Assembly (NCBI GenBank): GCA_009746045.1
Contig: RPFO01000084.1
Location: 1,836,816-1,858,315, forward strand
Length of the DNA: 21,500 nt
From: Mesostigma viride
Lineage: Eukaryota; Streptophyta; Mesostigmatophyceae; Mesostigmatales; Mesostigmataceae
Direction: 5' to 3'
Shown: positions 8,597-18,019 of the stretch, one piece after another
How the letters are laid out: every line of letters starts with the position of its first letter
Position numbering within the stretch: position 1 is the stretch's first letter
Made by a program: the position numbers and the translations under genes
Notes under the pieces: model-generated
Told to the model about the DNA's origin: nothing
The model's database searches: none
Seen by the model: only the letters and a program-made list of their open reading frames with translations

Positions 8597-9117
8597 GGGA
8601 ATACAGCAGCAGTAGTGTAGAATAGTTAGACAGTGGCCTTGTACATGCCCGCCTACTACAGGCACTATACCAGCTGAGGCCTAGCATTTTTAGTCATGTA
8701 CATGTGTGCCTATGATGAGCCACCCTCCAGATGATGCCTAGCTTTATTTAATTATGCAGTGCCCATACAGGGAGTCACTCTCTGCTGAGAATTAATTAAT
8801 TAATTAAAATCATAGCTCCGTTGGGAGCATATGTAACACATAGCCCTGAGAAAGGGGCATCTATGGGTTTGTAATACAATCAGGGCTACAACCTGCAGGT
8901 GGAGGATGTACAACTGTCACCTGCTCTAGGTGCACAAGGTGCACCTGCACCGCCATGATGGTTCATGCCTCCTTAACAAGCACAGGCACCCAGGGGGGCT
9001 TGAGGAGAGGGCCTAGAAGGCCTGCATGACATATGGGGTGGAGGGTATGTGGCTAGGCTATAGCTGGTGTACACATGGCATCTCAGCAGAGAGTAACTCC
9101 CTGCATAGGCATCGCAT

Positions 9118-9221
9118 GGCTAAATTCTTAATGCATCATCCATGGGAGGTCCCATTGTAGGCTGGGCGCGGCTAAATACTGAAAGCATCATCCATGGGGG
9201 CCATTATGGGCGCACATGCGC
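9118..9221 (-). repeat. 52-bp tandem duplication in the element C 3'UTR
   Basis: Two diverged units start GGCTAAAT at 9118 and 9170 and share GCATCATCCATGGG. The element B 3'UTR carries only one equivalent (CAGATGATGCC, ~8731), so this is a subfamily difference. Confidence 0.5.
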
Positions 9222-9274
9222 GTGGGCCACTTGCAAAGGCTAAGCCTATCTAATCTACACTACTGGTATATTCC

Positions 9275-9665
9275 CTAGTCTGGGGTGGCAGGAGGGGCCT
9301 GCCAGGGCTTGTGGTCAACGTGGATGACCGCCCCCCTCCAGTATACCGGCTTCCCCCCTGCACGCTGCCGGAGCTGAAGGTAGGTCGGCCATAGCTCGCG
9401 TCGCCGCTGTTGCTGGGCCAAGGTCAAGTCGTCGTCCAGCGTGAAGCGAGTCTCCGAGAGCTTCTTGCGGCATTTAAGGAACGCCAGCTTGTCCGTCATG
9501 TACTTCAAGGTGAGGAGCACGGGTGCCGGGCCAGCCTTCCCCCGCGCGCGGGGGAGGCGGACAGCCGACATGTCCAGCTCACCAGTGAGTAACATGGGGG
9601 CAAGAATGGCGCGCTTAACTGCCTCAAGGAGACTCGTGGAGGTCTCACCTGCCGGCTGGTCGAAG
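9275..9665 (-). pseudogene. Element C ORF1, C-terminal fragment
   Basis: The frame is uninterrupted from the truncation point (HFDQPAGETSTSLLEAVKRA) through RLPRARGKAGPAPVLLTLKY, DDDLTLAQQQRRRELWPT and YLQLRQRAGGKPVYWRGAVI to TAG at 9277-9275. It is the cleanest copy of the ORF1 C-terminal domain in the window and shows the L1-ORF1p-type pattern without frameshifts. The apparent ATG at 9679 is not the natural start. The codons for MASQ come from the element B 3'UTR and TSD, so any protein made from it would be chimeric. Confidence 0.75.
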
Positions 9666-9879
9666 TGCTGAGAAGCCATGCCCTAGCTCTTGTATAGCTA
9701 TGCTGATCTTCCCCACCTATGACGGGCTCCCCTTAGCTGGGTGTTGCCCGAGACTCTGGGTGGTGCAGGTGCCCTAGTGCACCTAGAGCAAGTGTTGTTT
9801 ACATTCCCACCCTTGCAGGAAGTAGCTTAGAATGTATCATAGGCCATATGCCCCTTCTCTGGGCTATGTGCTACAGATA

Positions 9880-9916
9880 CTCCCAACGGAGTTATGTTCC
9901 TAATTAATTAATTAAT
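9880..9916 (+). other. 3' stem-loop and (TTAA)n tail of element B
   Basis: The inverted repeat CTCCCAACGGAG (9880-9891) is followed after about ten bases by TAATTAATTAATTAAT. The same pair occurs in element C (minus, 8827-8791) and in the short insertion at 10312-10351. A conserved 3' hairpin plus a simple tetranucleotide tail is a typical recognition end for LINE reverse transcriptases that do not use poly(A). Confidence 0.6.
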
Positions 9917-9953
9917 GGCAGCAGCATGTGGCAGGCGAAACGGATGTTCTTAA

Positions 9954-10139
9954 TACCTGGCTGGCGGCGGCGCTCAGAACTTTTGCGTCTGAGCCCCAAA
10001 TTCAGTCAGATCACTTGCCCTCGATCGTCTCCTCAAGATGCACTCGCCAGTAAAATGGCTTACGGCTGAAACGCAATATCGAAAAAGTTACGCGCGTGAC
10101 ATGATTCAGGCTATGACGACCCCGAACCTAAACGCGGTC
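9954..10139 (+). promoter_or_regulatory. 5'UTR monomer of element E
   Basis: It shares GGCGGCGCTCAGAACTTTTG, CGTCTGAGCCCCAAATTCAG, TTACGGCTGAAACGCA and AAACGC with monomer 1 of element B and leads into an ATG at 10140. It places element E in the same family, in the same orientation, just downstream of element B. Confidence 0.55.
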
Positions 10140-10708
10140 ATGGAAAAGGTCGCCAGATAGCTCCCCTAGGGCAGCGTGTGGCTGCCTAGATAGATGTTGT
10201 AGTTAGAATGCTGTTAGATAGATGTAGTACGTAGCCAATGTAGATAGATTAGACCGGTAGGACTGTTTGCACCCATCCATCCATCCATCCATCGGGGTTA
10301 ATGCTCCGTGACTCCCCAACGGGAGCACGAGTCTAATTAATTAATTAATTAATGGAAAAGGAGCTTTCCGGCTCCCAGCCCAACCCACTCGCCATTGTTG
10401 TAGCCCAGCCGTCTGGATTACCCGCAAACCCATCGCCACGCGCCTTGCCCGAGCGGGCCGAGCCCAAGCAACCCTGCCACGACCAGAAACGGCCCCACTT
10501 TTACCCCGGTAATGATCACTTTTCCTTATACCCAAGGCAAAAGCTGTCCCCGGGACAGGTCGACCAGGTCCTCCGGTACCTGGTTCAAGAACGCAAGATT
10601 GTTACGCTTGTCGGAAGGGCTTTCAATTATGATGACGCTACCAAGGTGTCGATTCTCCTCACCAGCACGACAGAGGCGCTCCGGCAAATGACGATCCTGA
10701 CCAGCTGA
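10140..10708 (+). pseudogene. Element E ORF1 N-terminal region, split by a 202-bp insertion
   Basis: The original start ATGGAAAAGG at 10140-10149 was duplicated by an insertion and recurs at 10352-10361. From 10352 the frame is open to TGA at 10706-10708 (118 codons), starting MEKELSGSQPNPLAIVVAQP. The Pro-rich N-terminus followed by HFYPGNDHFSLYPRQKLSPG and a helical stretch (VDQVLRYLVQERKIVTLV) has the layout of ORF1 of A and B but little residue identity. I therefore call it an ORF1-like protein mainly from its family 5'UTR. The C-terminal domain is absent, so the element is truncated. It could also be an unrelated small ORF. Confidence 0.45.
10150..10351 (+). mobile_element. 3'UTR-only retroelement copy (SINE-like, 202 bp) with a 10-bp TSD
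   Basis: ATGGAAAAGG flanks it at 10140-10149 and 10352-10361. It begins with CTCCCCTAGGGCAGC and TAGATAG motifs that loosely match the start of the family 3'UTR. It carries a (CATC)n microsatellite at ~10271-10293 and ends with the stem-loop CTCCCCAACGGGAG and TAATTAATTAATTAATTAA. It encodes nothing. No clear tRNA-type A or B box was found, so an extreme 5' truncation is likelier than a true SINE. Confidence 0.65.
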
Positions 10709-11010
10709 CCAGCCACTTCCAGCTCCACAATAATCCTCATATTACAATCGCGGCGCCCATGAGCAGGCGCCAGGCAGAGTTTGTTCATCTAAGACACGCA
10801 ATGGCAGACACGTCACCCACATTGGGCACCTGCTGTGTGCTATACAGCACAATTTATGAAAGCACAAGGACATCATGGCAGTACAGGTCCTGAAATCAGT
10901 CTGCCCCTACCTACTTGACCCAGCAAGTTCTCTAACACTAAAGAGTGCGGACTAGTTGTCCTCATGAAACCAGGACAGGCTCTTCCAGTTCTCGGCCACT
11001 GAGCATGTTT
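10709..11010. other. First copy of the putative hydrolase 3'UTR
   Basis: No gene is seen. The segment is identical to 17621-17922, which lies directly downstream of the hydrolase stop on the minus strand and contains a TGTAA motif. Here it is cut off from any hydrolase coding sequence by the filler that starts at 11011. Confidence 0.5.
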
Positions 11011-11958
11011 TTTCCGCAATGGAGCTGACGGCAAGTTTTCCAACAGCGTATCTGACGCCCCTTCTTCGGCCAACATGGCCGGCTGGTCTCGCCCCCGCCT
11101 CAGCTCGCAGCTCTCTTTACCCTCACTAACGCTCGCCGCGGACCTCCTGCAACCCGCCCCCATTACCGAATCCACCTTCCTCCGCCACCTCCACGACGCC
11201 CTCTCACAGCACGTGACGCCCCTTGCTGCAGATGTGGCAGCTGTCGGGGCCCACGCTGGCTGCTGAGCCCCACCATCCCCACCGCCACCGCCACCCTCCT
11301 CGCCTCCACCCCCCCCCCCCTTCGCCTCCACCGACTCCATCACCGCCCAGCTCCGCGACAGCGACCAGCGTCTTAAGGACAATGCCATCGCTATCGAGGT
11401 CTTGCAGAACACCGCAGGCCTCACCGCCCAGGCGTGAAGGACATTGCCGCCAAGCCAGCCCTTGCTGGCCTGGCCGGCGATGCCTCCTCCCATCACCACC
11501 TGGGCGGACATGCTTAAGCAACATACCACCTCCACCACCTCCGCCGTCGCAGCCCAGCTCCAACGGCAGACGCTTGACCTCCGCGAGGAGGCCGAGCTCG
11601 CCAAGCGCAGCCTCAACGCCATACTCAAGAACTTCGACATGGAGGAAGGTGAGAATTCCGAGAAGCTTGCACGTGCGTTTGAGAGCAAAATCCTGCACGC
11701 ATGGGCCTTCTTGGTGAGATTCTGAGCTGACCGCCCACCGCCTCCCCCGTGCGCGGGGTAAGGCAGGGGCGCCTCCGCTCTTCTCATCTTGAGAGCCCAG
11801 CGGACAAGATTTCGTTTCTCAGACGCCGCAAGCGGCTCGAGAACACTCCCTTCACCGTGGACGACGACTGACCCTGGCGCAGCAACAACGGCGACGGGAG
11901 CTATGGCCGACCGGCTACCTCAGCTCCGGCAGACCAAGGCGGGCAGCGTGTACTGGAA
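11011..11958 (+). repeat. Filler between the copies: deletion-rich copy of element B ORF1 (7546-8508)
   Basis: The 948 bp align end to end with 7546-8508 (963 bp). By eye they differ by 16 deleted bases, 1 inserted base and 2 substitutions. Most deletions remove one base of a short homopolymer (TT to T, CCC to CC, C13 to C12). The left junction shares TTT with copy 1, and the right junction shares TACTGG with the sequence at 5041-5046. No intact frame survives. See the finding on assembly. Confidence 0.9.
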
Positions 11959-12655
11959 CTGGGCCAGCACCCTGACAGCCACGCGCTGCAACTCAGGAAC
12001 ATTCCCCCCCAGGTAAGCCACCACTGGTGGGGCTCGATCTTGAAACCCCCCGTTGGTCCTCGACTTCAACATCGCACAACTTGGCTTGCCTCTGGGCACC
12101 CTCGTCGTCAAAGTCGCCCTGCTTGCCGAGGTACATTTCCAGCTGTTATTTGTCTGCTGCCCATCCTTGAAGACACGCTCTTTGCTAACATATGTCCAAA
12201 CATCCTCAGAATCAGCCTCTAACTCGTCGGCCCCATCATCATCATGGTCCATCTCCTCACTCTCCGTAGCCATGGCGCCTGTTGATATGCTACGATAGGT
12301 GACCACCGCGATCTTGCTGGCAGACCAATTATCTTGGCACATTTTGTCTTCTTGAAAGGTGCCTTCCTGTCCTGCCAATACACGCAGCCATATGCATTTA
12401 TCTTGGCCAAGTGGCACCTTGCTGCTCACTTGTTTCTACTACTCGGCGCGCCGCAGCCTAGTCTAGAAACTTCCGCTTCACCCGAGCTGTAAACTGATGC
12501 CGGAGCCAAAAATACGCAAAAAAATACGCGATACGCAAGAAATACCCTAAAAATACGCCGCGCGTACGAAAGTACCCCGTTTTCGTACGCGCTGCTCGCG
12601 TATCGCGTATAATACGCGCGATACGGCGTATAATACGGCGTATGATTATACACTG
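11959..12655 (-). mobile_element. Truncated hAT element (right part only), copy 2
   Basis: The right TIR ends at 12655 and is followed by CCCATTGC (12656-12663). The left TIR and TSD are missing because the duplication edge lies inside the element. The minus-strand transposase frame runs from 12429 through the breakpoint into filler and ends at 11920. Its last ~13 residues are therefore chimeric and the dimerisation signature is lost. Confidence 0.85.
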
Positions 12656-13227
12656 CCCATTGCTGCCACATCGGCAGCAATCCAGGGGTCACGTGCTGCT
12701 GAAAGGCTTCCGTAAGGATGGAACGGAGTGTGGGGGCGGAAATGGATGGAGCCCACATTTCGCCATCGGAGCGCTGGAGAAGGGCCGGAGCAAAGGATGA
12801 TGTGTTGGAGTTGGGGGCGGGGGCACCCGAACAGAAAGCTGGGTGTGCTGACCCAGGTGCCGTCTGGGTGGATGAGGCGATCGGTGTCGTGGAGATGGAG
12901 GCACAGGTCGTAAAGCGAGGCGTAGTCCCCATAGAAGAGGCAATGCATGGCAGTTGCCGGGGACATGTTGGTCCAGTCGTGATCGGCGACGTGGAAAGGT
13001 TGGGGCCGAAAGCGCGGTTCTGTTGGGCGCGATTCTGCTGGGCGACTGCGTTTAGGATCAGGCGATGCCGATGGCGGGGCCGCAGGAGCCGAGTGCACTA
13101 CCAATGCTTGAGTAGTGGCCTCGCTGCCTGGCAGGCCGGGCGGAACTGCAGCCGGAGCTGCAGGCGAATTTGCTTGGCCCATCGCAGCCGCCAGGCTGCG
13201 TTGCGTCGTCGAGCGTTTGCTCGTCAT
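12656..13227 (-). pseudogene. Element A ORF1 N-terminal part, copy 2
   Basis: This is the exact repeat of 5744-6315, starting MTSKRSTTQRS at 13227. In this copy the C-terminal half of ORF1 is not present on the other side of the hAT element, because filler replaces it. Confidence 0.75.
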
Positions 13228-14080
13228 TGATACTGCGTTTTTGTTTCGGAAAAATATATCAGCGTTTGCGTCTTAGGAAGACGAAGCGATAGAGATATTC
13301 ACGGCCGAATTTGGTGCCCAAAGGTGAAAGTTATGAGATCCGCCGTCAGCCATGGCTACCTCGTGGCTCGTGTCAGTCATAACTCTCTGGATGCTCCACA
13401 TGATGCCACGTGGTATCATACAGCGCATGTGTATTTATACAGTATTTTGCCCTCTTCATACAGTGTATTTTACACGCTGTATAATATACGTATTTTATAC
13501 ATATACCGATTTTGCCATCCCTTGTTGACTCCCACGTCCCGGGAGGCCACGATGAAGGCCTCGAGGGCACTGTCGGAAACACGGGCCGGTGCAGGTAATC
13601 CAGACTGCAAGGCAGACGTCGCGGTCCCCAGGGTCGAGGTTGAGGAAATCCGCCAGGTTGGTAATCTGGTTGTCGCAATCGTAAATTTCGCACCCTTTCG
13701 CGGCAGCCAGTTTCAGGATGGTAATGGCAGCAGCGAGGCCACTCAGATCAGCCCCAGCAAGGGCACTCAGACTATGGCTGACGGCGGTATGGCTGACGGC
13801 GGAGCTCAGATCTTTTGCGTCTGAGCCCCAAATTCGGTCAGACCACTTGCATTCGATGCGCTTTATTCAGACGTACACGCCAGTATAATCGGTTACGGCT
13901 GAAACGCAGTATTGCCAAAGTTATCACGTGACAAGGCCACGAGCCACGAGGTAGACATGGCTGACGGCGAAGCTCATAACTTTCACGTTTGAGCACCGAA
14001 TTTAGCCGTGAATATCACAATCGACGCGTCTTTCTACGACGCACATGCTGATATAATTTTCCGAAACTAAAACGCAATAT

Positions 14081-15508
14081 ATGACGAGCAAGCGCCCCTC
14101 GACGCAACGCAGCCTGGCAGCTGCGCTCGCAATGAAAATACGTCTGCAGCTCCGGCTGCAGCTTCGCCATCAGGGCCGGAAGGCAGTGGTGACACTAGTC
14201 GCGCAGTGACTGGTGCTCGCCTCGAACCCTCCCGGGCTTTCCTCGCCCTCTGCCTCGCCTGACCCAAAGCGCAGTCCCCCAAGCGAACCTGGCTGGTCTG
14301 AGCGTGATTTTGACGTTGATCAGCTCTTTGCCGAATTCGACGTCAACAGGCCTGCCTTTTTCGCATTGCCATCAATCAAAATACTGGAGCTCGTGTTTTA
14401 CGGGTCCCACGCCTCATTGCTGGCCCAGTGTCTGCAATTCCATTCCAGAACCCACCTTTTCCGCAATGGAGCTGACGGCAAGTTTTCCAACAGCGTATCT
14501 GACGCCCCTTCTTCGGCCAACATGGCCGGCTGGTCTCGCCCCCGCCTTCAGCTCGCAGCTCTCTTTACCCTCACTAAGCGCTCGTCCGCGGACCTCCTGC
14601 AACCCGCCCCCATTACCGAATCCACCTTCCTCCGCCACCTCCACGACGCCCTCTCACAGCACGTGACGCCCCTTGCTGCAGATGTGGCAGCTGTCGGGGC
14701 GCACGCTGGCTGCTGAGCTCCCCACCATCCCCACCGCCACCGCCACCCTCCTCGCCTCCACCCCCCCCCCCCCTTCGCCTCCACCGACTCCATCACCGCC
14801 CAGCTCCGCGACATCGACCAGCGTCTTAAGGACAATGCCATCGCTATCGAGGTCTTGCAGAACACCGCAGGCCTCACCGCCCAGGCGGTGAAGGACATTG
14901 CCGCCAAGCCAGCCCTTGCTGGCCTGGCCGGCGATGCTCCTCCCATCACCACCTGGGCGGACATGCTTAAGCAACATACCACCTCCACCACCTCCGCCGT
15001 CGCAGCCCAGCTCCAACGGCAGACGCTTGACCTCCGCGAGGAGGCCGAGCTCGCCAAGCGCAGCCTCAACGCCATACTCAAGAACTTCGACATGGAGGAA
15101 GGTGAGAATTCCGAGAAGCTTGCACGTGCGTTTGAGAGCAAAATCCTTGCACGCATGGGCCTTCTTGGTGAGATTCTGAGCTGACCGCCCACCGCCTCCC
15201 CCGTGCGCGGGGTAAGGCAGGGGCGCCTCCGCTTCTTCTCATCTTTGAGAGCCCAGCGGACAAGATTTCGTTTCTCAGACGCCGCAAGCGGCTCGAGAAC
15301 ACTCCCTTCACCGTGGACGACGACTTGACCCTGGCGCAGCAACAACGGCGACGGGAGCTATGGCCGACCCGGCTACCTTCAGCTCCGGCAGACCAAGGCG
15401 GGCCAGCCGGTGTACTGGAAGGGGGCGGCCATCTACGTCGGCCACAAGCCCTGGCACGCGACCCCCTCGACCACCGCGGCCCCAGCGACTCCAGAAGCCC
15501 CAGCCTAG
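14081..15508 (+). pseudogene. Element B ORF1, copy 2
   Basis: Identical to 7169-8596, including all frame changes and the C13 tract. Two copies with exactly the same frameshifts mean they arose before, or as an artefact of, the duplication; they are not independent decay. Confidence 0.7.
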
Positions 15509-15703
15509 GGGAATACAGCAGCAGTAGTGTAGAATAGTTAGACAGTGGCCTTGTACATGCCCGCCTACTACAGGCACTATACCAGCTGAGGCCTAGCATT
15601 TTTAGTCATGTACATGTGTGCCTATGATGAGCCACCCTCCAGATGATGCCTAGCTTTATTTAATTATGCAGTGCCCATACAGGGAGTCACTCTCTGCTGA
15701 GAA

Positions 15704-16577
15704 TTAATTAATTAATTAAAATCATAGCTCCGTTGGGAGCATATGTAACACATAGCCCTGAGAAAGGGGCATCTATGGGTTTGTAATACAATCAGGGCTA
15801 CAACCTGCAGGTGGAGGATGTACAACTGTCACCTGCTCTAGGTGCACAAGGTGCACCTGCACCGCCATGATGGTTCATGCCTCCTTAACAAGCACAGGCA
15901 CCCAGGGGGGCTTGAGGAGAGGGCCTAGAAGGCCTGCATGACATATGGGGTGGAGGGTATGTGGCTAGGCTATAGCTGGTGTACACATGGCATCTCAGCA
16001 GAGAGTAACTCCCTGCATAGGCATCGCATGGCTAAATTCTTAATGCATCATCCATGGGAGGTCCCATTGTAGGCTGGGCGCGGCTAAATACTGAAAGCAT
16101 CATCCATGGGGGCCATTATGGGCGCACATGCGCGTGGGCCACTTGCAAAGGCTAAGCCTATCTAATCTACACTACTGGTATATTCCCTAGTCTGGGGTGG
16201 CAGGAGGGGCCTGCCAGGGCTTGTGGTCAACGTGGATGACCGCCCCCCTCCAGTATACCGGCTTCCCCCCTGCACGCTGCCGGAGCTGAAGGTAGGTCGG
16301 CCATAGCTCGCGTCGCCGCTGTTGCTGGGCCAAGGTCAAGTCGTCGTCCAGCGTGAAGCGAGTCTCCGAGAGCTTCTTGCGGCATTTAAGGAACGCCAGC
16401 TTGTCCGTCATGTACTTCAAGGTGAGGAGCACGGGTGCCGGGCCAGCCTTCCCCCGCGCGCGGGGGAGGCGGACAGCCGACATGTCCAGCTCACCAGTGA
16501 GTAACATGGGGGCAAGAATGGCGCGCTTAACTGCCTCAAGGAGACTCGTGGAGGTCTCACCTGCCGGCTGGTCGAAG
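15704..16577 (-). mobile_element. Element C, copy 2 (ORF1 C-terminal fragment at 16187-16577)
   Basis: Exact repeat of 8792-9665, with TGCTGAGAA TSDs at 15695-15703 and 16578-16586. The ORF1 C-terminal frame ends with TAG at 16189-16187. Confidence 0.78.
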
Positions 16578-17051
16578 TGCTGAGAAGCCATGCCCTAGCT
16601 CTTGTATAGCTATGCTGATCTTCCCCACCTATGACGGGCTCCCCTTAGCTGGGTGTTGCCCGAGACTCTGGGTGGTGCAGGTGCCCTAGTGCACCTAGAG
16701 CAAGTGTTGTTTACATTCCCACCCTTGCAGGAAGTAGCTTAGAATGTATCATAGGCCATATGCCCCTTCTCTGGGCTATGTGCTACAGATACTCCCAACG
16801 GAGTTATGTTCCTAATTAATTAATTAATGGCAGCAGCATGTGGCAGGCGAAACGGATGTTCTTAATACCTGGCTGGCGGCGGCGCTCAGAACTTTTGCGT
16901 CTGAGCCCCAAATTCAGTCAGATCACTTGCCCTCGATCGTCTCCTCAAGATGCACTCGCCAGTAAAATGGCTTACGGCTGAAACGCAATATCGAAAAAGT
17001 TACGCGCGTGACATGATTCAGGCTATGACGACCCCGAACCTAAACGCGGTC

Positions 17052-17620
17052 ATGGAAAAGGTCGCCAGATAGCTCCCCTAGGGCAGCGTGTGGCTGCCTA
17101 GATAGATGTTGTAGTTAGAATGCTGTTAGATAGATGTAGTACGTAGCCAATGTAGATAGATTAGACCGGTAGGACTGTTTGCACCCATCCATCCATCCAT
17201 CCATCGGGGTTAATGCTCCGTGACTCCCCAACGGGAGCACGAGTCTAATTAATTAATTAATTAATGGAAAAGGAGCTTTCCGGCTCCCAGCCCAACCCAC
17301 TCGCCATTGTTGTAGCCCAGCCGTCTGGATTACCCGCAAACCCATCGCCACGCGCCTTGCCCGAGCGGGCCGAGCCCAAGCAACCCTGCCACGACCAGAA
17401 ACGGCCCCACTTTTACCCCGGTAATGATCACTTTTCCTTATACCCAAGGCAAAAGCTGTCCCCGGGACAGGTCGACCAGGTCCTCCGGTACCTGGTTCAA
17501 GAACGCAAGATTGTTACGCTTGTCGGAAGGGCTTTCAATTATGATGACGCTACCAAGGTGTCGATTCTCCTCACCAGCACGACAGAGGCGCTCCGGCAAA
17601 TGACGATCCTGACCAGCTGA
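17052..17620 (+). pseudogene. Element E ORF1 N-terminal region, copy 2, with the 3'UTR-only insertion at 17062-17263
   Basis: Exact repeat of 10140-10708. The open frame runs 17264-17620. It ends about 20 bp from the putative 3' end of the convergent hydrolase transcript. Confidence 0.45.
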
Positions 17621-17653
17621 CCAGCCACTTCCAGCTCCACAATAATCCTCATA

Positions 17654-17658
17654 TTACA
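17654..17658 (-). terminator. Candidate poly(A) signal TGTAA of the hydrolase gene
   Basis: TGTAA on the minus strand lies 263 bases past the hydrolase stop. TGTAA is the usual green-algal poly(A) signal. The motif is short, so this is weak; it recurs at 10742-10746 in the duplicated copy. Confidence 0.3.
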
Positions 17659-17920
17659 ATCGCGGCGCCCATGAGCAGGCGCCAGGCAGAGTTTGTTCAT
17701 CTAAGACACGCAATGGCAGACACGTCACCCACATTGGGCACCTGCTGTGTGCTATACAGCACAATTTATGAAAGCACAAGGACATCATGGCAGTACAGGT
17801 CCTGAAATCAGTCTGCCCCTACCTACTTGACCCAGCAAGTTCTCTAACACTAAAGAGTGCGGACTAGTTGTCCTCATGAAACCAGGACAGGCTCTTCCAG
17901 TTCTCGGCCACTGAGCATGT

Positions 17921-17987
17921 TTATACCACCCATCCACCATGGCCCATCCCTGGTGCCTGCGCATACCCGGTGTCAGCGTGCGCATGC

Positions 17988-18019
<32 letters not shown>

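Larger units (their letters stand above)
8792..9665 (-). mobile_element. Element C: 5'-truncated ORF1-family retroelement inserted in the 3'UTR of element B
   Basis: Nine-base direct repeats TGCTGAGAA lie at 8783-8791 and 9666-9674. On the minus strand the insert holds the last ~130 codons of ORF1 (to 9275), then a ~480-bp 3'UTR ending in the stem-loop CTCCCAACGGAG (8827-8816) and a (TTAA)n tail (8807-8792). Its 3'UTR is homologous to that of element B on both sides of the insertion. B up to 8791 matches the first part of the C 3'UTR, and B from 9675 matches the rest, which confirms the nesting. Confidence 0.78.
6823..9912 (+). mobile_element. Element B: ORF1-only L1-like retroelement ('half-LINE') with a 13-bp TSD
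   Basis: It is flanked by 13-bp direct repeats TAATGGCAGCAGC at 6810-6822 and 9913-9925; the first bases may overlap the TTAA tail. In order it holds a 5' lead, tandem 5'UTR monomers (6879-7168), ORF1 (7169-8596), and a 3'UTR. The 3'UTR is interrupted by nested element C (8792-9665 plus one TSD copy) and ends in a stem-loop and (TTAA)n tail at 9880-9916. Without C it is about 2.2 kb. No reverse transcriptase or endonuclease lies between the ORF1 stop and the tail, so it must have been moved by enzymes supplied in trans. Mammalian HAL1 elements have the same architecture. Confidence 0.72.
5047..11010 (+). repeat. Large duplication, copy 1 (5964 bp)
   Basis: Every base I compared is identical to 11959-17922 at an offset of 6912, including the C13 run and all frameshifts. 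The left edge lies inside the hAT element (after TACTGG at 5041-5046). The right edge is at GAGCATGTTT, after which the copies differ. Confidence 0.95.
13735..16824 (+). mobile_element. Element B, copy 2 (ORF1-only retroelement)
   Basis: Exact repeat of 6823-9912 with its TSDs at 13722-13734 and 16825-16837. Promoter monomers lie at 13791-14080. The nested element C copy is at 15704-16577, and the 3' stem-loop and tail are at 16792-16828. Confidence 0.72.
11959..17922 (+). repeat. Large duplication, copy 2 (5964 bp)
   Basis: Identical to 5047-11010. All elements of copy 1 recur 6912 bp downstream. The right edge falls two bases into the stop codon of the hydrolase gene (TAA, 17923-17921). 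Confidence 0.95.

Noticed and set aside
9275-9679. An intact 134-residue gene starting at the ATG at 9679
   Set aside because: The first codons derive from the flanking element B 3'UTR across the insertion boundary; only the ORF1 C-terminal part is homologous to other copies.
8690-9920. A foldback or MITE element suggested by long imperfect inverted repeats
   Set aside because: The inverted arms are the 3'UTRs of elements B and C, and the TSDs show C inserted into B. No separate foldback element is needed.
5047-17922. A regular satellite or tandem gene array with a 6.9-kb period
   Set aside because: Only two copies exist and the filler is not a full unit; the edges fall at random points inside a hAT element and a 3'UTR.
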